From positions 1 to 60,155 of the forward strand of contig CAZJFC010000003.1 in assembly GCA_964545245.1 (NCBI GenBank): DNA of 60,155 nucleotides. Reading direction: 5' to 3'. The stretch is from CAZJFC01 sp964545245 (GTDB taxonomy: Bacteria > Pseudomonadota > Alphaproteobacteria > Rickettsiales > 21-14-0-20-44-7). The notes under the pieces are model-generated. The model saw nothing but the letters and a program-made list of their open reading frames with translations, was not told where the DNA came from and made no database searches. The position numbers and the translations under genes are program-made. Below are positions 1-8,091 of this stretch, piece after piece; the first letter of the stretch is position 1; the number at the start of each line of letters is the position of its first letter.

Positions 1-33
1 AAATATCCGGAATCCACAACATTGGGGTTTCGG

Positions 34-55
34 CAAAAAGTCAGGAGACTTTTTG
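34..55. terminator. AT-rich perfect hairpin, terminator-like
   Basis: Two 9-base arms (34-42 and 47-55) are exact reverse complements around a 4-base loop, and each arm carries a run of five A or T. It could end transcription in either direction, but the stem is AT-rich and no gene end is visible beside it in the window. I treat it as a weak terminator or a repeat fragment. Confidence 0.3.
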
Positions 56-195
56 TGTAACAATGTGCCCCCACCCCGACCCTCCCCCGCAAGCGGGAGA
101 GGGAGTAGAGAAACCCTGTGACCTGTTCCCTGTCACCCGTCACCTGAAAAAGGCGCAGCACATTCCCCTTGCCTATAGCTTGCTGCCTAGTGCCT

Positions 196-270
196 TTAAA
201 AATCACTCACGATGTCAAATACCAGAAGCGGGTTACCCCGGCCTTCCTCCTGAACGCCTTGTTTTTTCAT
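196..270 (-). CDS. Possible 24-aa micro-peptide in the left repeat copy
   Basis: An ATG at 270 opens a 24-codon frame ending in TAA at 196. The peptide begins MKKQ and ends in FDIVSDF. In the right repeat copy the matching stretch reads GNPPLLFDIVSEF, with one synonymous change (GTG/GTT) and conservative changes (V/L, D/E), but a one-base indel puts it out of frame with its ATG. No convincing ribosome binding site is seen close to the ATG. It may be a leader-like peptide, a decaying gene, or part of a non-coding RNA. Confidence 0.22.
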   Translation of the reverse strand: MKKQGVQEEGRGNPLLVFDIVSDF

Positions 271-315
271 GTCACGCACTCAGGAATAATCCCTCCATAA
301 AAAGGAATTATCATA

Positions 316-345
316 ACTATACCATTAACAGTTGCGATAAGTCAA
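316..345 (-). promoter_or_regulatory. Sigma70-like promoter of the left repeat copy
   Basis: On the minus strand a TTGACT box (345-340) and a TATAGT box (321-316) are separated by 18 bases. The same boxes and the same spacing occur in the right copy at 58420-58449, with eight further bases (TTAATGG and the following T) kept before the -10. Conservation of both boxes while the spacer varies suggests a working promoter that fires leftward. Confidence 0.6.
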
Positions 346-435
346 GGGTTTTTTCTATCTGGGGTTGTTAAATTTTTGTTTTTATTGGAATAATTTTATT
401 AGGCACTAGCCACTAGGCACTAGGTTATAGTGTTC

Positions 436-525
436 GTCATCGCGCATTTATTGCGCGATCCGGTTAGCGAAGCTTGCACCGGCGTTGCCATATGAACCGG
501 ACCCCGCAACAAGTGCGGGGTGACG
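436..525 (-). repeat. 90-bp structured repeat, copy 1
   Basis: This segment is the near-identical reverse complement of 44823-44912. The ends are short inverted repeats (CGTCA/TGACG), and inside are two hairpins, one of them with seven-base GC-rich arms around CAACAAG. One hairpin keeps pairing between copies although its bases differ (GCA/TGC here, GTG/CAC there). It has the look of a small non-autonomous palindromic element. No coding frame is supported. Confidence 0.7.
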
Positions 526-582
526 TGGGGGAGTGCGGGGTGACGATGGAGAGGAGAGTGCAGGAGTAGGGGTAAAAGATTG

Positions 583-628
583 ATAGATAAAACCTATCGA
601 TTTTTGAATATCGATAGGTTTTGTCTAT
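583..628. terminator. 19-bp-stem hairpin downstream of thrC
   Basis: The arms 583-601 and 610-628 pair over 19 positions with a single T-G wobble and an 8-base loop. The outer stem carries four A on one side and four T on the other, so on the minus strand it gives a stem with a T-rich 3' side. It lies about 80 bases beyond the thrC stop and is the best candidate for its terminator. Its length and near perfection are greater than needed for a simple terminator, so a repeat origin is also possible. Confidence 0.6.
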
Positions 629-667
629 GGATGGTTGCTGGCCGATACCCAAGAGAGTGGCAATGGA

Positions 668-697
668 AAAACTGACACTGTCACTGACACCGGCACT
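668..697. repeat. CACTG-rich low-complexity repeat
   Basis: A run of CACTG-like units (ACTGACACTGTCACTGACAC) lies just past the thrC stop. Similar runs occur at 4593-4618, 45508-45532 and 45998-46016, each close to the 3' end of a gene. The direct-repeat structure does not fold into a stem. Its role is unknown. Confidence 0.4.
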
Positions 698-707
698 CAA
701 CTTACGG

Positions 708-2093
708 CTATTGCTCCGCCAGAAATCCGCGGATTGTTTCGGGGTCGTTGTCCAGTATGTGATATTTCTCATGGCGTTCGAACAGGTCGTGCAGATGTTC
801 GGGCAGTTCAGGGAATTTTTTGGTGGCTTTATGCACCGCGTCGGGGAATTTGGCCGGGTGCGCGGTTGCTAGTGTTACCACCGGAATATCGCCCGGATGC
901 CCCTGCCCTGCGCGGAGGCCGATTGCCGTATGCGGGTCAAGCATTTCGCCATATTTTTCAAAGGTTTGCGTGATGGTTTGCAGGGTTTCTTCGTCATTCA
1001 CCCTTGCGCTGGTGAACAGTTCGCGGATATTGCCAAGGACTTCCGGCGCAACCGTGAATTCCCTGTTATTTTTTAAATCATCAAGCAGGGTCGTAACCCT
1101 TGCTGAGTCACGGTTATGGTATTCGAACAGCAGGCGCTCGAAGTTGCTGGAGATCTGGATATCCATGCTCGGCGAAAGCGTATGCACCACGTCCTGCATC
1201 CGGTAAATTCCTGATTTCATGAAGCGGTGTAGGATGTCGTTGCTATTGGTGGCGATTATCAGTTTTTCAATCGGCAGCCCCATGCGCTGCGCGATATAAC
1301 CTGCTAAAATATCACCAAAATTCCCGGTCGGCACGGAAAACGAAACCTTCTTTTCCGGCGCTCCAAGCTGCGCTGCGGCATAAAAATAATAGACTATCTG
1401 CGCGACAATACGCGCCCAGTTAATGGAATTCACCGCCGTGAGGCCGAATTTGTTTTTCAGTTCAATGTTGCCGAAAAGCTCTTTCACGATGTTCTGGCAA
1501 TCGTCAAAAGTGCCTCTCACCGCGATGTTGAAGACGTTATCGGCGATAATCGTGGTCATCTGGCGCTGCTGCACCTCGGAAACCTTGCCGTGCGGATGCA
1601 GGATAAAAATATTCACATTCGGGCAGCCCACGCAGCCTGCGATAGCCGCCGAGCCGGTATCGCCGCTTGTCGCGCCTAATATATTGATTTTTTTGTGTTC
1701 TTTTTCCAGAAAATAGCTGAAGAATTTGCCTAATAATTGCAGTGCAAAATCCTTGAACGCCAGCGTTGGCCCGTGGAAAAGCTCAAGGATATATTCCTGT
1801 TCGTTAAGTTTTTTTAGCGGCGCGATTTGAGGGTTATCGAATATTTTTTCGTTATATACGCTTTCCAGTATGGCGCGGAGGTCGGCTTCCGGTATGTCAT
1901 CGCCGATATAAGGCGAGATAACCTCATAGGCCAGCTCATGATATGGCAGGTTTTTGAATGATGAAATCTTCTCCGCCGAAAACCGCGGATACTCCTCCGG
2001 CACGAACAGCCCGCCATCCGCCGCCAGCCCGGAAAGCACAACCTCGCGGAAACTGCCCGCGCTATCCCCCCCGCGGCTACTTAAATATTTCAT
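708..2093 (-). CDS. thrC: Threonine synthase
   Basis: The 461-residue product fits the usual length of threonine synthase, the PLP enzyme that turns O-phosphohomoserine into threonine in the cytoplasm. The N-terminus carries the family-type SRGG segment. The PLP lysine is expected in LAFKDFA (Lys114), and a phosphate-binding SGDTGSAA loop follows. The open frame runs 22 codons further upstream, but those codons read as unlike the family, so I start at the ATG at 2093. The gene is divergent from the 801-aa unknown gene, with 83 bases between the two starts. A long hairpin at 583-628 probably ends its transcript. Confidence 0.95.
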   Translation of the reverse strand: MKYLSSRGGDSAGSFREVVLSGLAADGGLFVPEEYPRFSAEKISSFKNLPYHELAYEVISPYIGDDIPEADLRAILESVYNEKIFDNPQIAPLKKLNEQEYILELFHGPTLAFKDFALQLLGKFFSYFLEKEHKKINILGATSGDTGSAAIAGCVGCPNVNIFILHPHGKVSEVQQRQMTTIIADNVFNIAVRGTFDDCQNIVKELFGNIELKNKFGLTAVNSINWARIVAQIVYYFYAAAQLGAPEKKVSFSVPTGNFGDILAGYIAQRMGLPIEKLIIATNSNDILHRFMKSGIYRMQDVVHTLSPSMDIQISSNFERLLFEYHNRDSARVTTLLDDLKNNREFTVAPEVLGNIRELFTSARVNDEETLQTITQTFEKYGEMLDPHTAIGLRAGQGHPGDIPVVTLATAHPAKFPDAVHKATKKFPELPEHLHDLFERHEKYHILDNDPETIRGFLAEQ

Positions 2094-2176
2094 CTTTTTA
2101 AACCAGTTTGTAATAATACTGTCACATCGGTAGTATAGATTCAAATTAAAGACAACCACGTTTTATAAAGAAAACC

Positions 2177-4582
2177 ATGGCAGTAAACGAGAAAGAACTA
2201 AGGACGGCACTCGAAACATTACAGGAAAAATCCCCTGCCCTGTTTGGTTATATCAAGTCACAGGCAGTTACCGGCGCGGTTAATTCGTTCGTTGAACTCG
2301 GCACGGAAGCCGACGAAAAATGGAACCAGGCCGCCGCTTCCAGCAACCCGGTCGCAAAAGCTTTGGCTTATGGCGAATCGCTGCGGGCAAAAGCTACGCA
2401 AGGTGTGGTTGCTCTCGGAAGTGCCTACCACTCCAGCAACAACTCGTTTGATACCCCCACCGGTCTTGCCGGATTGATCCACGGCAGGGATGACGCCGAA
2501 GCTATCGTGAAAGCAGGCGAAGCCGCAAAAACCAACGCCGGACTCGTAAATAAACTCGCCGATAAATTCGTAATAGGCGGTGGTGCGGCGGGTGCAGGCC
2601 TTAACCAGAATGCCGCTGCCCTTAGCGCGGTTCTCGATAAAAATAATTTCGCGGCTATCAGCAAATTTTATAACGGCAATAGCGAAGCCGTCGGTAAGCT
2701 TCTGGATAACCAAGCCCTGCTACAGCAGGTTGTTACAGCGGCAGGCAAAGGAAAATCCGGCGCTGCGCCTGATGGGGCGGCGGTTACCGCGGCAATAAAA
2801 AGCTTAAGCGAAACCCGCGCAAAAAATCCTGAAGCGTTTGACAAAGCCTTTAATGAAGGCGTTGAAAACAATACGCTCGCTGATACCATCAGATATTTTG
2901 CCGAGAACCATGAAACTATCGCCCGCACGCAAGCAGCAGCGGAAGGACTTTCCGAAACTTTAGGGATTAAGCTAGATACTGCTCAAGGCACTCCTGACCA
3001 AGAGATGCTTGACTGGGCGGCGAACCCGGAAAATGCCCAAAAGCTTGAACAGTTGAAGGCGCAGCTTAAAGCGGCAAAAGACACCAATGAGCCACTTTTT
3101 GACCTCGCCCTGAAAGGAATTTCGGGTGCGGTTGCGGGTGAAGGGAACAAAGCGTTCAGCCCGGCTGAGCTGGATGAGATTATTGAAGCCGGCCTTAAAC
3201 TGACCGACAAAGAGGTTTATGGAAATCTTTCCGCCATCCACAAGGCCACATTAGGAAACCCGGCAGTGGCCGGGGTTTTTGGCAAGCAGATTGAATCCGC
3301 CCTTGCCGCCGGTGATGGTGCAAGCCTTTTTGAAACGGTTGAAAAACTTGAGGCACTGGCTGAAAAGCGCCAGCAAATCACAGGCCTGGCGAAAGCAGTT
3401 TCCGGTTATGCCAGTGAAAACCCGGAACTCGCGGGGAAAGTGATTGCTTCATTCCTTCAACCCGGAACAGCGCAGGGCGCTGACCTTTCGGCGCTTGATA
3501 ACATTAAGCGGGAAGACCTCGCCCAGTTGTGGCAGGGCGCGAAGCTGGTTAACAGCCTTTATCCTGAGGCAAGCGCTGAGGATTTCAAGAAACATCTCGG
3601 CGGTTTGCAGCAACTCAGCAAGCTCGCGAAAGATAAGGAAGACCTCCTTGCCAAAATCGGTATTGATATCACCGCGCTGGCGGAAGAAGAAAAAGAACTT
3701 TCGGCAGGCACCAAGCTTGTTGCGAAATATGCGCTGGAAAATCCTAAACAGTTTTTTGATTCAATCGAGAAACTGACTGCGGGTGAAGGCGGCGCGGCTA
3801 TTTCCAAGGACGATATCGAAAAAATCCTTGCCAGTGAAAAAGCAACGAAATCGCTGCTTACCATCCTGCAAAAACCGGAGATCGCAACTGAAGCCCTCGC
3901 CCTGCTCAATGATAAGGACGTCATTGCAAGGCTCGAACAGTTTGGTGTTCAAGTTGGCGGTGACGGCGGAATTGCTGCACTGCTCGAAAGCGATAAGGTG
4001 CAGGCGATCCTTGAGCAGATGGAGAAACACCCCGAAAAATTCGGGCCGGATACCATCAAGCTGCTTGGGCTTTACCTCAAGAATGCGCCGCAAGGGCTGG
4101 TTGACAAGATACTCAAAGGCGAAGAACTCGGCGTGATGGATTACGCAATGCTCGCCGGGCTGCAAAGCAACCCTGAGATCAGCCAGATCATCAAGGACAA
4201 CCCGCACGCGCTCTATGGCGTGGTTGACCTTGCAATGGAAGCGATCGATGACCCTAAAGCCGATGAGGCGCTTGCCAGCATCCAGCGCAACAGGACTGCC
4301 GAAGTGCAGAGCAACCTGCTCAAATGGGCAGACCAGATGGGATTGGGTGACAGCCCAATCGCCATGTTCTTCATCGCGGTTATTGCCTTTGCTTCATCCT
4401 ATTTCTCGGAAACCGTCTCGCACAACCTTGCCGACGCGAAAAGCCCGTTCGACGCGATCACCAATGTTGTGGATTCGACCATGAACAAGGATAAGGATAA
4501 CTCCCTTGGCGGAACTGCACCGACCGGCCTTCCGCGTGGTGGCGCTAATGCAGGCCCGGTTTATACTCCCGCGACGCCATAA
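2177..4582 (+). CDS. Large helical protein of unknown function (801 aa)
   Basis: I do not recognise this 801-residue protein. It is alanine-, leucine- and glutamate-rich, looks helical almost throughout, and I find no cysteine in it. A single hydrophobic segment near the C-terminus (IAMFFIAVIAFASSYF, about residues 728-743) could be a membrane anchor. It is followed by a tail rich in Gly, Pro and Thr. Repeated stretches of the type ENPxxxxK, spaced along the chain, suggest a repeated helical hairpin architecture. It begins with ATG 16 bases after an A-rich stretch without a strong Shine-Dalgarno. It is divergent from thrC and converges on the CorC gene. The composition is compatible with a scaffold or secreted effector-like protein, but that is only a guess. 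Confidence 0.8.
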   Translation: MAVNEKELRTALETLQEKSPALFGYIKSQAVTGAVNSFVELGTEADEKWNQAAASSNPVAKALAYGESLRAKATQGVVALGSAYHSSNNSFDTPTGLAGLIHGRDDAEAIVKAGEAAKTNAGLVNKLADKFVIGGGAAGAGLNQNAAALSAVLDKNNFAAISKFYNGNSEAVGKLLDNQALLQQVVTAAGKGKSGAAPDGAAVTAAIKSLSETRAKNPEAFDKAFNEGVENNTLADTIRYFAENHETIARTQAAAEGLSETLGIKLDTAQGTPDQEMLDWAANPENAQKLEQLKAQLKAAKDTNEPLFDLALKGISGAVAGEGNKAFSPAELDEIIEAGLKLTDKEVYGNLSAIHKATLGNPAVAGVFGKQIESALAAGDGASLFETVEKLEALAEKRQQITGLAKAVSGYASENPELAGKVIASFLQPGTAQGADLSALDNIKREDLAQLWQGAKLVNSLYPEASAEDFKKHLGGLQQLSKLAKDKEDLLAKIGIDITALAEEEKELSAGTKLVAKYALENPKQFFDSIEKLTAGEGGAAISKDDIEKILASEKATKSLLTILQKPEIATEALALLNDKDVIARLEQFGVQVGGDGGIAALLESDKVQAILEQMEKHPEKFGPDTIKLLGLYLKNAPQGLVDKILKGEELGVMDYAMLAGLQSNPEISQIIKDNPHALYGVVDLAMEAIDDPKADEALASIQRNRTAEVQSNLLKWADQMGLGDSPIAMFFIAVIAFASSYFSETVSHNLADAKSPFDAITNVVDSTMNKDKDNSLGGTAPTGLPRGGANAGPVYTPATP

Positions 4583-4592
4583 CGGCTAAATC

Positions 4593-4618
4593 AGTGGCAG
4601 TGTGAGTGGCAGTGTCAG
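4593..4618. repeat. CAGTG-rich low-complexity repeat
   Basis: Direct repeats of GGCAGTGTGAGT/GGCAGTGTCAGT type, followed by seven T, lie between the convergent ends of the 801-aa gene and the CorC gene. The same motif family appears in reverse orientation near 45508 and 45998. It may mark or assist transcript ends, but no stem is formed. Confidence 0.4.
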
Positions 4619-4665
4619 TTTTTTTGGTAGGAATGTTCCAATTTAAGGCAGTGCTTATACCCTAC

Positions 4666-5586
4666 TTAATTCACGATGACTTTCACGCGTTTGATGCGGC
4701 GTTTGTCGACATCCGTCACCTTGAATGTGAGGCCGGATTTGTGCTTTATGGTTTCGCCGAATTTCGGGATTTTGCCGATTGTGGTGAAAACCAGCCCGCC
4801 GACAGTGTCGAAATCGTCACTTTCGTCGTCTGAATAAATCTTGCGGCCGAGTTCTTCCTCAAGCTTATAGACCTCATAACGTGCGGCGACCTCGAAAACA
4901 TTATCGGCGATTTTCATGATTTCGAGCTGGCTGCCTTCGTCGTGCTCGTCCTCAATCTCGCCGACGATTTCCTCAACAAGGTCTTCGATGGTGACAAGCC
5001 CGTCCGTTCCGCCGTATTCATCAACCACAATCGCCAGATGGGTGCGCTCCGCGCGCATCTTGACGAGGAGGATATGCAGCTTCATGGAAGGCGGGACGAA
5101 AAGCACGTCGCGCAATATGTCCCTGATGCTGAACGGGTTGCCGTTCACCCAATAGGGGATTAAATCCTTGGTGTGGAGAAAACCGGCGACGTCATCAAGG
5201 TTTTCGCGGAAAACGGGGATGCGCGTGTGCTCCTGCTCCACCACGAGTTTTTTCAGGTCGTCAAGCGTGATGTCAATCTGCACGGCGCAGATATCGCTGC
5301 GCGGGGTCATTACATCCGTTACCCTCGCATCGCCGAATTTCAGCACGTTGCGGATAATTTCGTTTTCCTCCGGCGCGGCGCTGCCCTCGTCTTCGTGCTC
5401 CTGGATGATCTCTTCAAGTTCGGATTTCAGGCTTTGGTCCGGCGAGCGGCGCAGGAGGTGCTGCTTCAGCCAGTTGATTATCGCCTTTTTGTCGCCGCCT
5501 GGGTTTCCGTTAGTATGGCCGTTGCCATTACCGTTTGAACCCGGCGGCCTACTCCCCCCTTCCGGGGATTGTGGGTCTGTATTCAT
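4666..5586 (-). CDS. corC: CorC/HlyC-family CBS-domain protein
   Basis: The 306-residue protein has a paired CBS domain (about residues 80-200, including a DVMTPRSDI motif) and a C-terminal CorC_HlyC domain (about 215-306). No DUF21 membrane segment is present, so it is the soluble CorC/YbeX type rather than the membrane CNNM type. Such proteins bind adenine nucleotides and are linked to Mg2+/Co2+ efflux and to ribosome or membrane integrity. The first 30 residues are Gly-, Asn- and Pro-rich and probably disordered. It lies 44 bases after the 807-aa unknown gene on the same strand, so co-transcription is likely. Confidence 0.88.
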   Translation of the reverse strand: MNTDPQSPEGGSRPPGSNGNGNGHTNGNPGGDKKAIINWLKQHLLRRSPDQSLKSELEEIIQEHEDEGSAAPEENEIIRNVLKFGDARVTDVMTPRSDICAVQIDITLDDLKKLVVEQEHTRIPVFRENLDDVAGFLHTKDLIPYWVNGNPFSIRDILRDVLFVPPSMKLHILLVKMRAERTHLAIVVDEYGGTDGLVTIEDLVEEIVGEIEDEHDEGSQLEIMKIADNVFEVAARYEVYKLEEELGRKIYSDDESDDFDTVGGLVFTTIGKIPKFGETIKHKSGLTFKVTDVDKRRIKRVKVIVN

Positions 5587-5630
5587 GGAAACAGGCTACA
5601 AAATTTCCGGGCGGGTGGCAATAGGCAAAA

Positions 5631-8054
5631 TTAATCTTTTGCTTCCGCCCTTACCCTTGGCCTGATTGACTCAACCAGGCGGGCATCGAGTGACTTTTGG
5701 TCTTCTTCAGAAATTTCTTTACCGCTCTGGATTTTTTGCGCCAAGTTCCTTAAAACACCGGAAAGCGAAGACTTGACGTATTTAATATCATCAGCTTCAA
5801 ACCTTTCCTCGGTCTTTGGCAGGGAAACCTTGCCTTGCAACGCAGTGATGACATTACCGATAAGTTCCTGGTCGTTCTTTTCATTCCTGTCGTTTGCCAT
5901 GGAGGCGGCATTTCTTATTACGCGTGCGGCATTGCGGTTCTCAGCAACTGAAAGATCATATGGCACTGCTTTCTCAACCGCGTCTTCTGCGGCTTTTTTA
6001 ACATCGCCTTTTCCATTAAAGGCATTCTCAAGCGCGCGGCTTTCCCTGATCGGTACGGAATATTCCTTACCATCCGCAAGAGTAAGATTGAGGTCATGCT
6101 CCTTAATCAGGGTTTCAAGCAATGCGCGGTCATTTATCAGGCCATCCTTGAGTGTTGCCACCTGATCTGCCGCGGTTTCTGTGTTGGTTTGCGTGGCAGA
6201 TGTGGCAGGAGTTACTGGTTCCGTTGCAGGTGCATCAGCTTCAGCAGCAGGAGCATCGCTGATAGGAGTTATTACCGGGGTAGTAGTTGCGGTGGAAGCA
6301 AGCAATACCTGTTCAGATGCATCATTGCTGCCAGCAGCGTCTATTGCGCTTTCGCCTTGGGTAAACAGGGCATCGGAAGGGATGTTCCCTGCTTCTGCGG
6401 TTCCACTCTGTGGGTCCTGTATGTCTTCATCAAACTGCTTAACGTCAACAACGCCATGTGGAGCGCTTTTGGGAAGTGAATCGACAACTTCGGCAACTCC
6501 TTCCGCCGGGATGGCCGGGGCTGGTTCTGCTGCTGCAGGCTGGGCGGCGGGAAGCGTGATACCCGCGAGGCGCGCCAGCTCATTGCTTATGCGCCGGTCG
6601 GGGTTAAGGCTGATCTGCTCGATCAGGTTTTGCCTGTTTTCATCAGTGACCTGCGCCCCTGCCGTGACAAGTGCCTTGAATGATTCAGCAGAACCAATCC
6701 GTGCCGCATAGCCAAGGAATGAGTCTTTTTGTTTTTCGGTGGTTTTATCGACCGCGCCTGTATTGTGCGCGTATATGCCGTTATCGAACTGGTTGCCGTT
6801 CAGGCCGGTGATAATTTTGGCAAAACTCTCAACCTTTTCACCATTATTTGCCGCAACTTCGGCAAACAATGCCTGCCTTGTCAGGTCAAGCTGCAATTCC
6901 TTGCGCGCGGCTGGGGTGGTAGTATCTGCTTTTGCATATTCCGGGTTGCTGAAATACAGGTCAAAAATTTTCCGTGAATGGTAATTGTCACCTTTTTCGG
7001 CAGACTGGCTTACTGTAAGCCCATTGCTTTTATTTTTAGGGTTCGTGGAGTTTGTCGCGGTCATGTCCGCGCCTGCGTCTTTCAGCGCAAGCAGCGCGTC
7101 AAGCTTGCCGTCTTTCGCGCTATATGCGGCAAGGCCGATAGCAGTGAAATTAGCGCCGTTATGCCGGTAAACACCGTTATCATAGCCGCCGTTGGTCTCT
7201 TTCAGAGCGTTGACGGCTTTGGTGACTGCGTCATAATCATTGTTGCCGACAATAGTTTTGAACAGTTCTTGCCTTAAATCATGAACGGAAGGGACTCTCA
7301 CTGCTCCGGGATTGCCCACGCCGGTTTCATTGTAAAATTTAATTTGGGGAATATTGGCAAAATAATTAGCTATTTCTTCCGGTTTCGCGTCATCGAACGT
7401 GACACTTTCCCCGAAAGTAACTTCTTTTATTTTACCGTTCCGCGCTATTCCATCGACCAGCCCTTGCGCAAATGCCCTGTCAATCTTATATGCAGTGCTG
7501 GTAAGGTTTAATTCCGGTCTATCCCAGCCGCCGGCCAATCCAAGAGCTGACGCATAACGTTGTTTATCGGCATCGGGCAGAGCTTTTACGTCAACCAGCG
7601 AGTTGCCGTTTTCTGCTGCCGTGGCAATTTTTTCCATAGTAGGAAGAAGTTGCACCGGAGGTTCAGGAGTTGCGGGAGCTGCCGCAGGCTGGTTCGCGAG
7701 CCTTGCTTCAAGCGCCTCGGTGTCTGCTACAATCCTTTCCCAGTTTTTTGGGTTGGAACCTATAGGGAAAGTCCTGCTACGGACTCCTTCGTCAAGCCCG
7801 TTAACGAAGTTGATAAAATCCTTAAGTTCGGCATTTGTCTTGTCGGAGACCGCCTCCATCGCGCGGGGATAATTATCCTGATTGACGTCAAAACCGGTGT
7901 AGCCCTTCAGTAGGGAATAAAGCTGCCCCTGTTGTTCCGTACTGAGGTTTTTCGGGTACGACGAAATTCCGACATCACCCAGCCCATTGTCGTTGGCAAT
8001 GTTATAAACGAAAGAATAATCCTTGTTATTCTTAAATTTCGTTAGGTCTGCCAT
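5631..8054 (-). CDS. Large ankyrin-like repeat protein (807 aa), unknown role
   Basis: The product is 807 residues long and I see no cysteine. Two copies of an about 75-residue module stand out at about 260-333 and 390-470. Both contain LF, then NN, then DNGxYxHN, and end in an ankyrin-like turn (DAGADMT / TAGAQVT). The segment 500-640 is rich in Ala, Pro, Glu and Thr and likely disordered. The C-terminus is charged and helical. There is no signal peptide or obvious membrane segment. It starts 38 bases after the 563-aa gene and is followed closely by corC. The modules suggest protein binding. A role in host or prey contact would be speculation. Confidence 0.8.
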   Translation of the reverse strand: MADLTKFKNNKDYSFVYNIANDNGLGDVGISSYPKNLSTEQQGQLYSLLKGYTGFDVNQDNYPRAMEAVSDKTNAELKDFINFVNGLDEGVRSRTFPIGSNPKNWERIVADTEALEARLANQPAAAPATPEPPVQLLPTMEKIATAAENGNSLVDVKALPDADKQRYASALGLAGGWDRPELNLTSTAYKIDRAFAQGLVDGIARNGKIKEVTFGESVTFDDAKPEEIANYFANIPQIKFYNETGVGNPGAVRVPSVHDLRQELFKTIVGNNDYDAVTKAVNALKETNGGYDNGVYRHNGANFTAIGLAAYSAKDGKLDALLALKDAGADMTATNSTNPKNKSNGLTVSQSAEKGDNYHSRKIFDLYFSNPEYAKADTTTPAARKELQLDLTRQALFAEVAANNGEKVESFAKIITGLNGNQFDNGIYAHNTGAVDKTTEKQKDSFLGYAARIGSAESFKALVTAGAQVTDENRQNLIEQISLNPDRRISNELARLAGITLPAAQPAAAEPAPAIPAEGVAEVVDSLPKSAPHGVVDVKQFDEDIQDPQSGTAEAGNIPSDALFTQGESAIDAAGSNDASEQVLLASTATTTPVITPISDAPAAEADAPATEPVTPATSATQTNTETAADQVATLKDGLINDRALLETLIKEHDLNLTLADGKEYSVPIRESRALENAFNGKGDVKKAAEDAVEKAVPYDLSVAENRNAARVIRNAASMANDRNEKNDQELIGNVITALQGKVSLPKTEERFEADDIKYVKSSLSGVLRNLAQKIQSGKEISEEDQKSLDARLVESIRPRVRAEAKD

Positions 8055-8091
8055 TTTATCCTCTTTGTTCCAATAAAGTTTTTAATACGGG

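Larger units (their letters stand above)
64..350 (-). repeat. Long dispersed repeat, left copy (promoter plus transcribed region)
   Basis: Read on the minus strand this segment aligns with 58416-58677 on the plus strand. The shared blocks, in order, are a promoter-like TTGAC/TATAGT pair with 18-base spacing, a short hairpin, a block reading GTGACATGAAAAAACAA, a block around TATTTGACATCGT, an AGGCACTAGGCA block, and a GC hairpin (80-103) with 11-base arms and a 2-base loop. The copies differ by substitutions and small indels but keep the order. No gene in the window needs it, so it may be a stand-alone small RNA unit or a mobile repeat. Confidence 0.75.

Noticed and set aside
63..371. Plus-strand 102-codon frame
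   Set aside because: It lies fully within the left copy of the long repeat and reads the repeat hairpins as protein, with no ribosome binding site or family likeness.
464..772. Minus-strand 102-codon frame beyond thrC
   Set aside because: It overlaps the 90-bp repeat and the end of thrC in another frame, so it is a chance frame.
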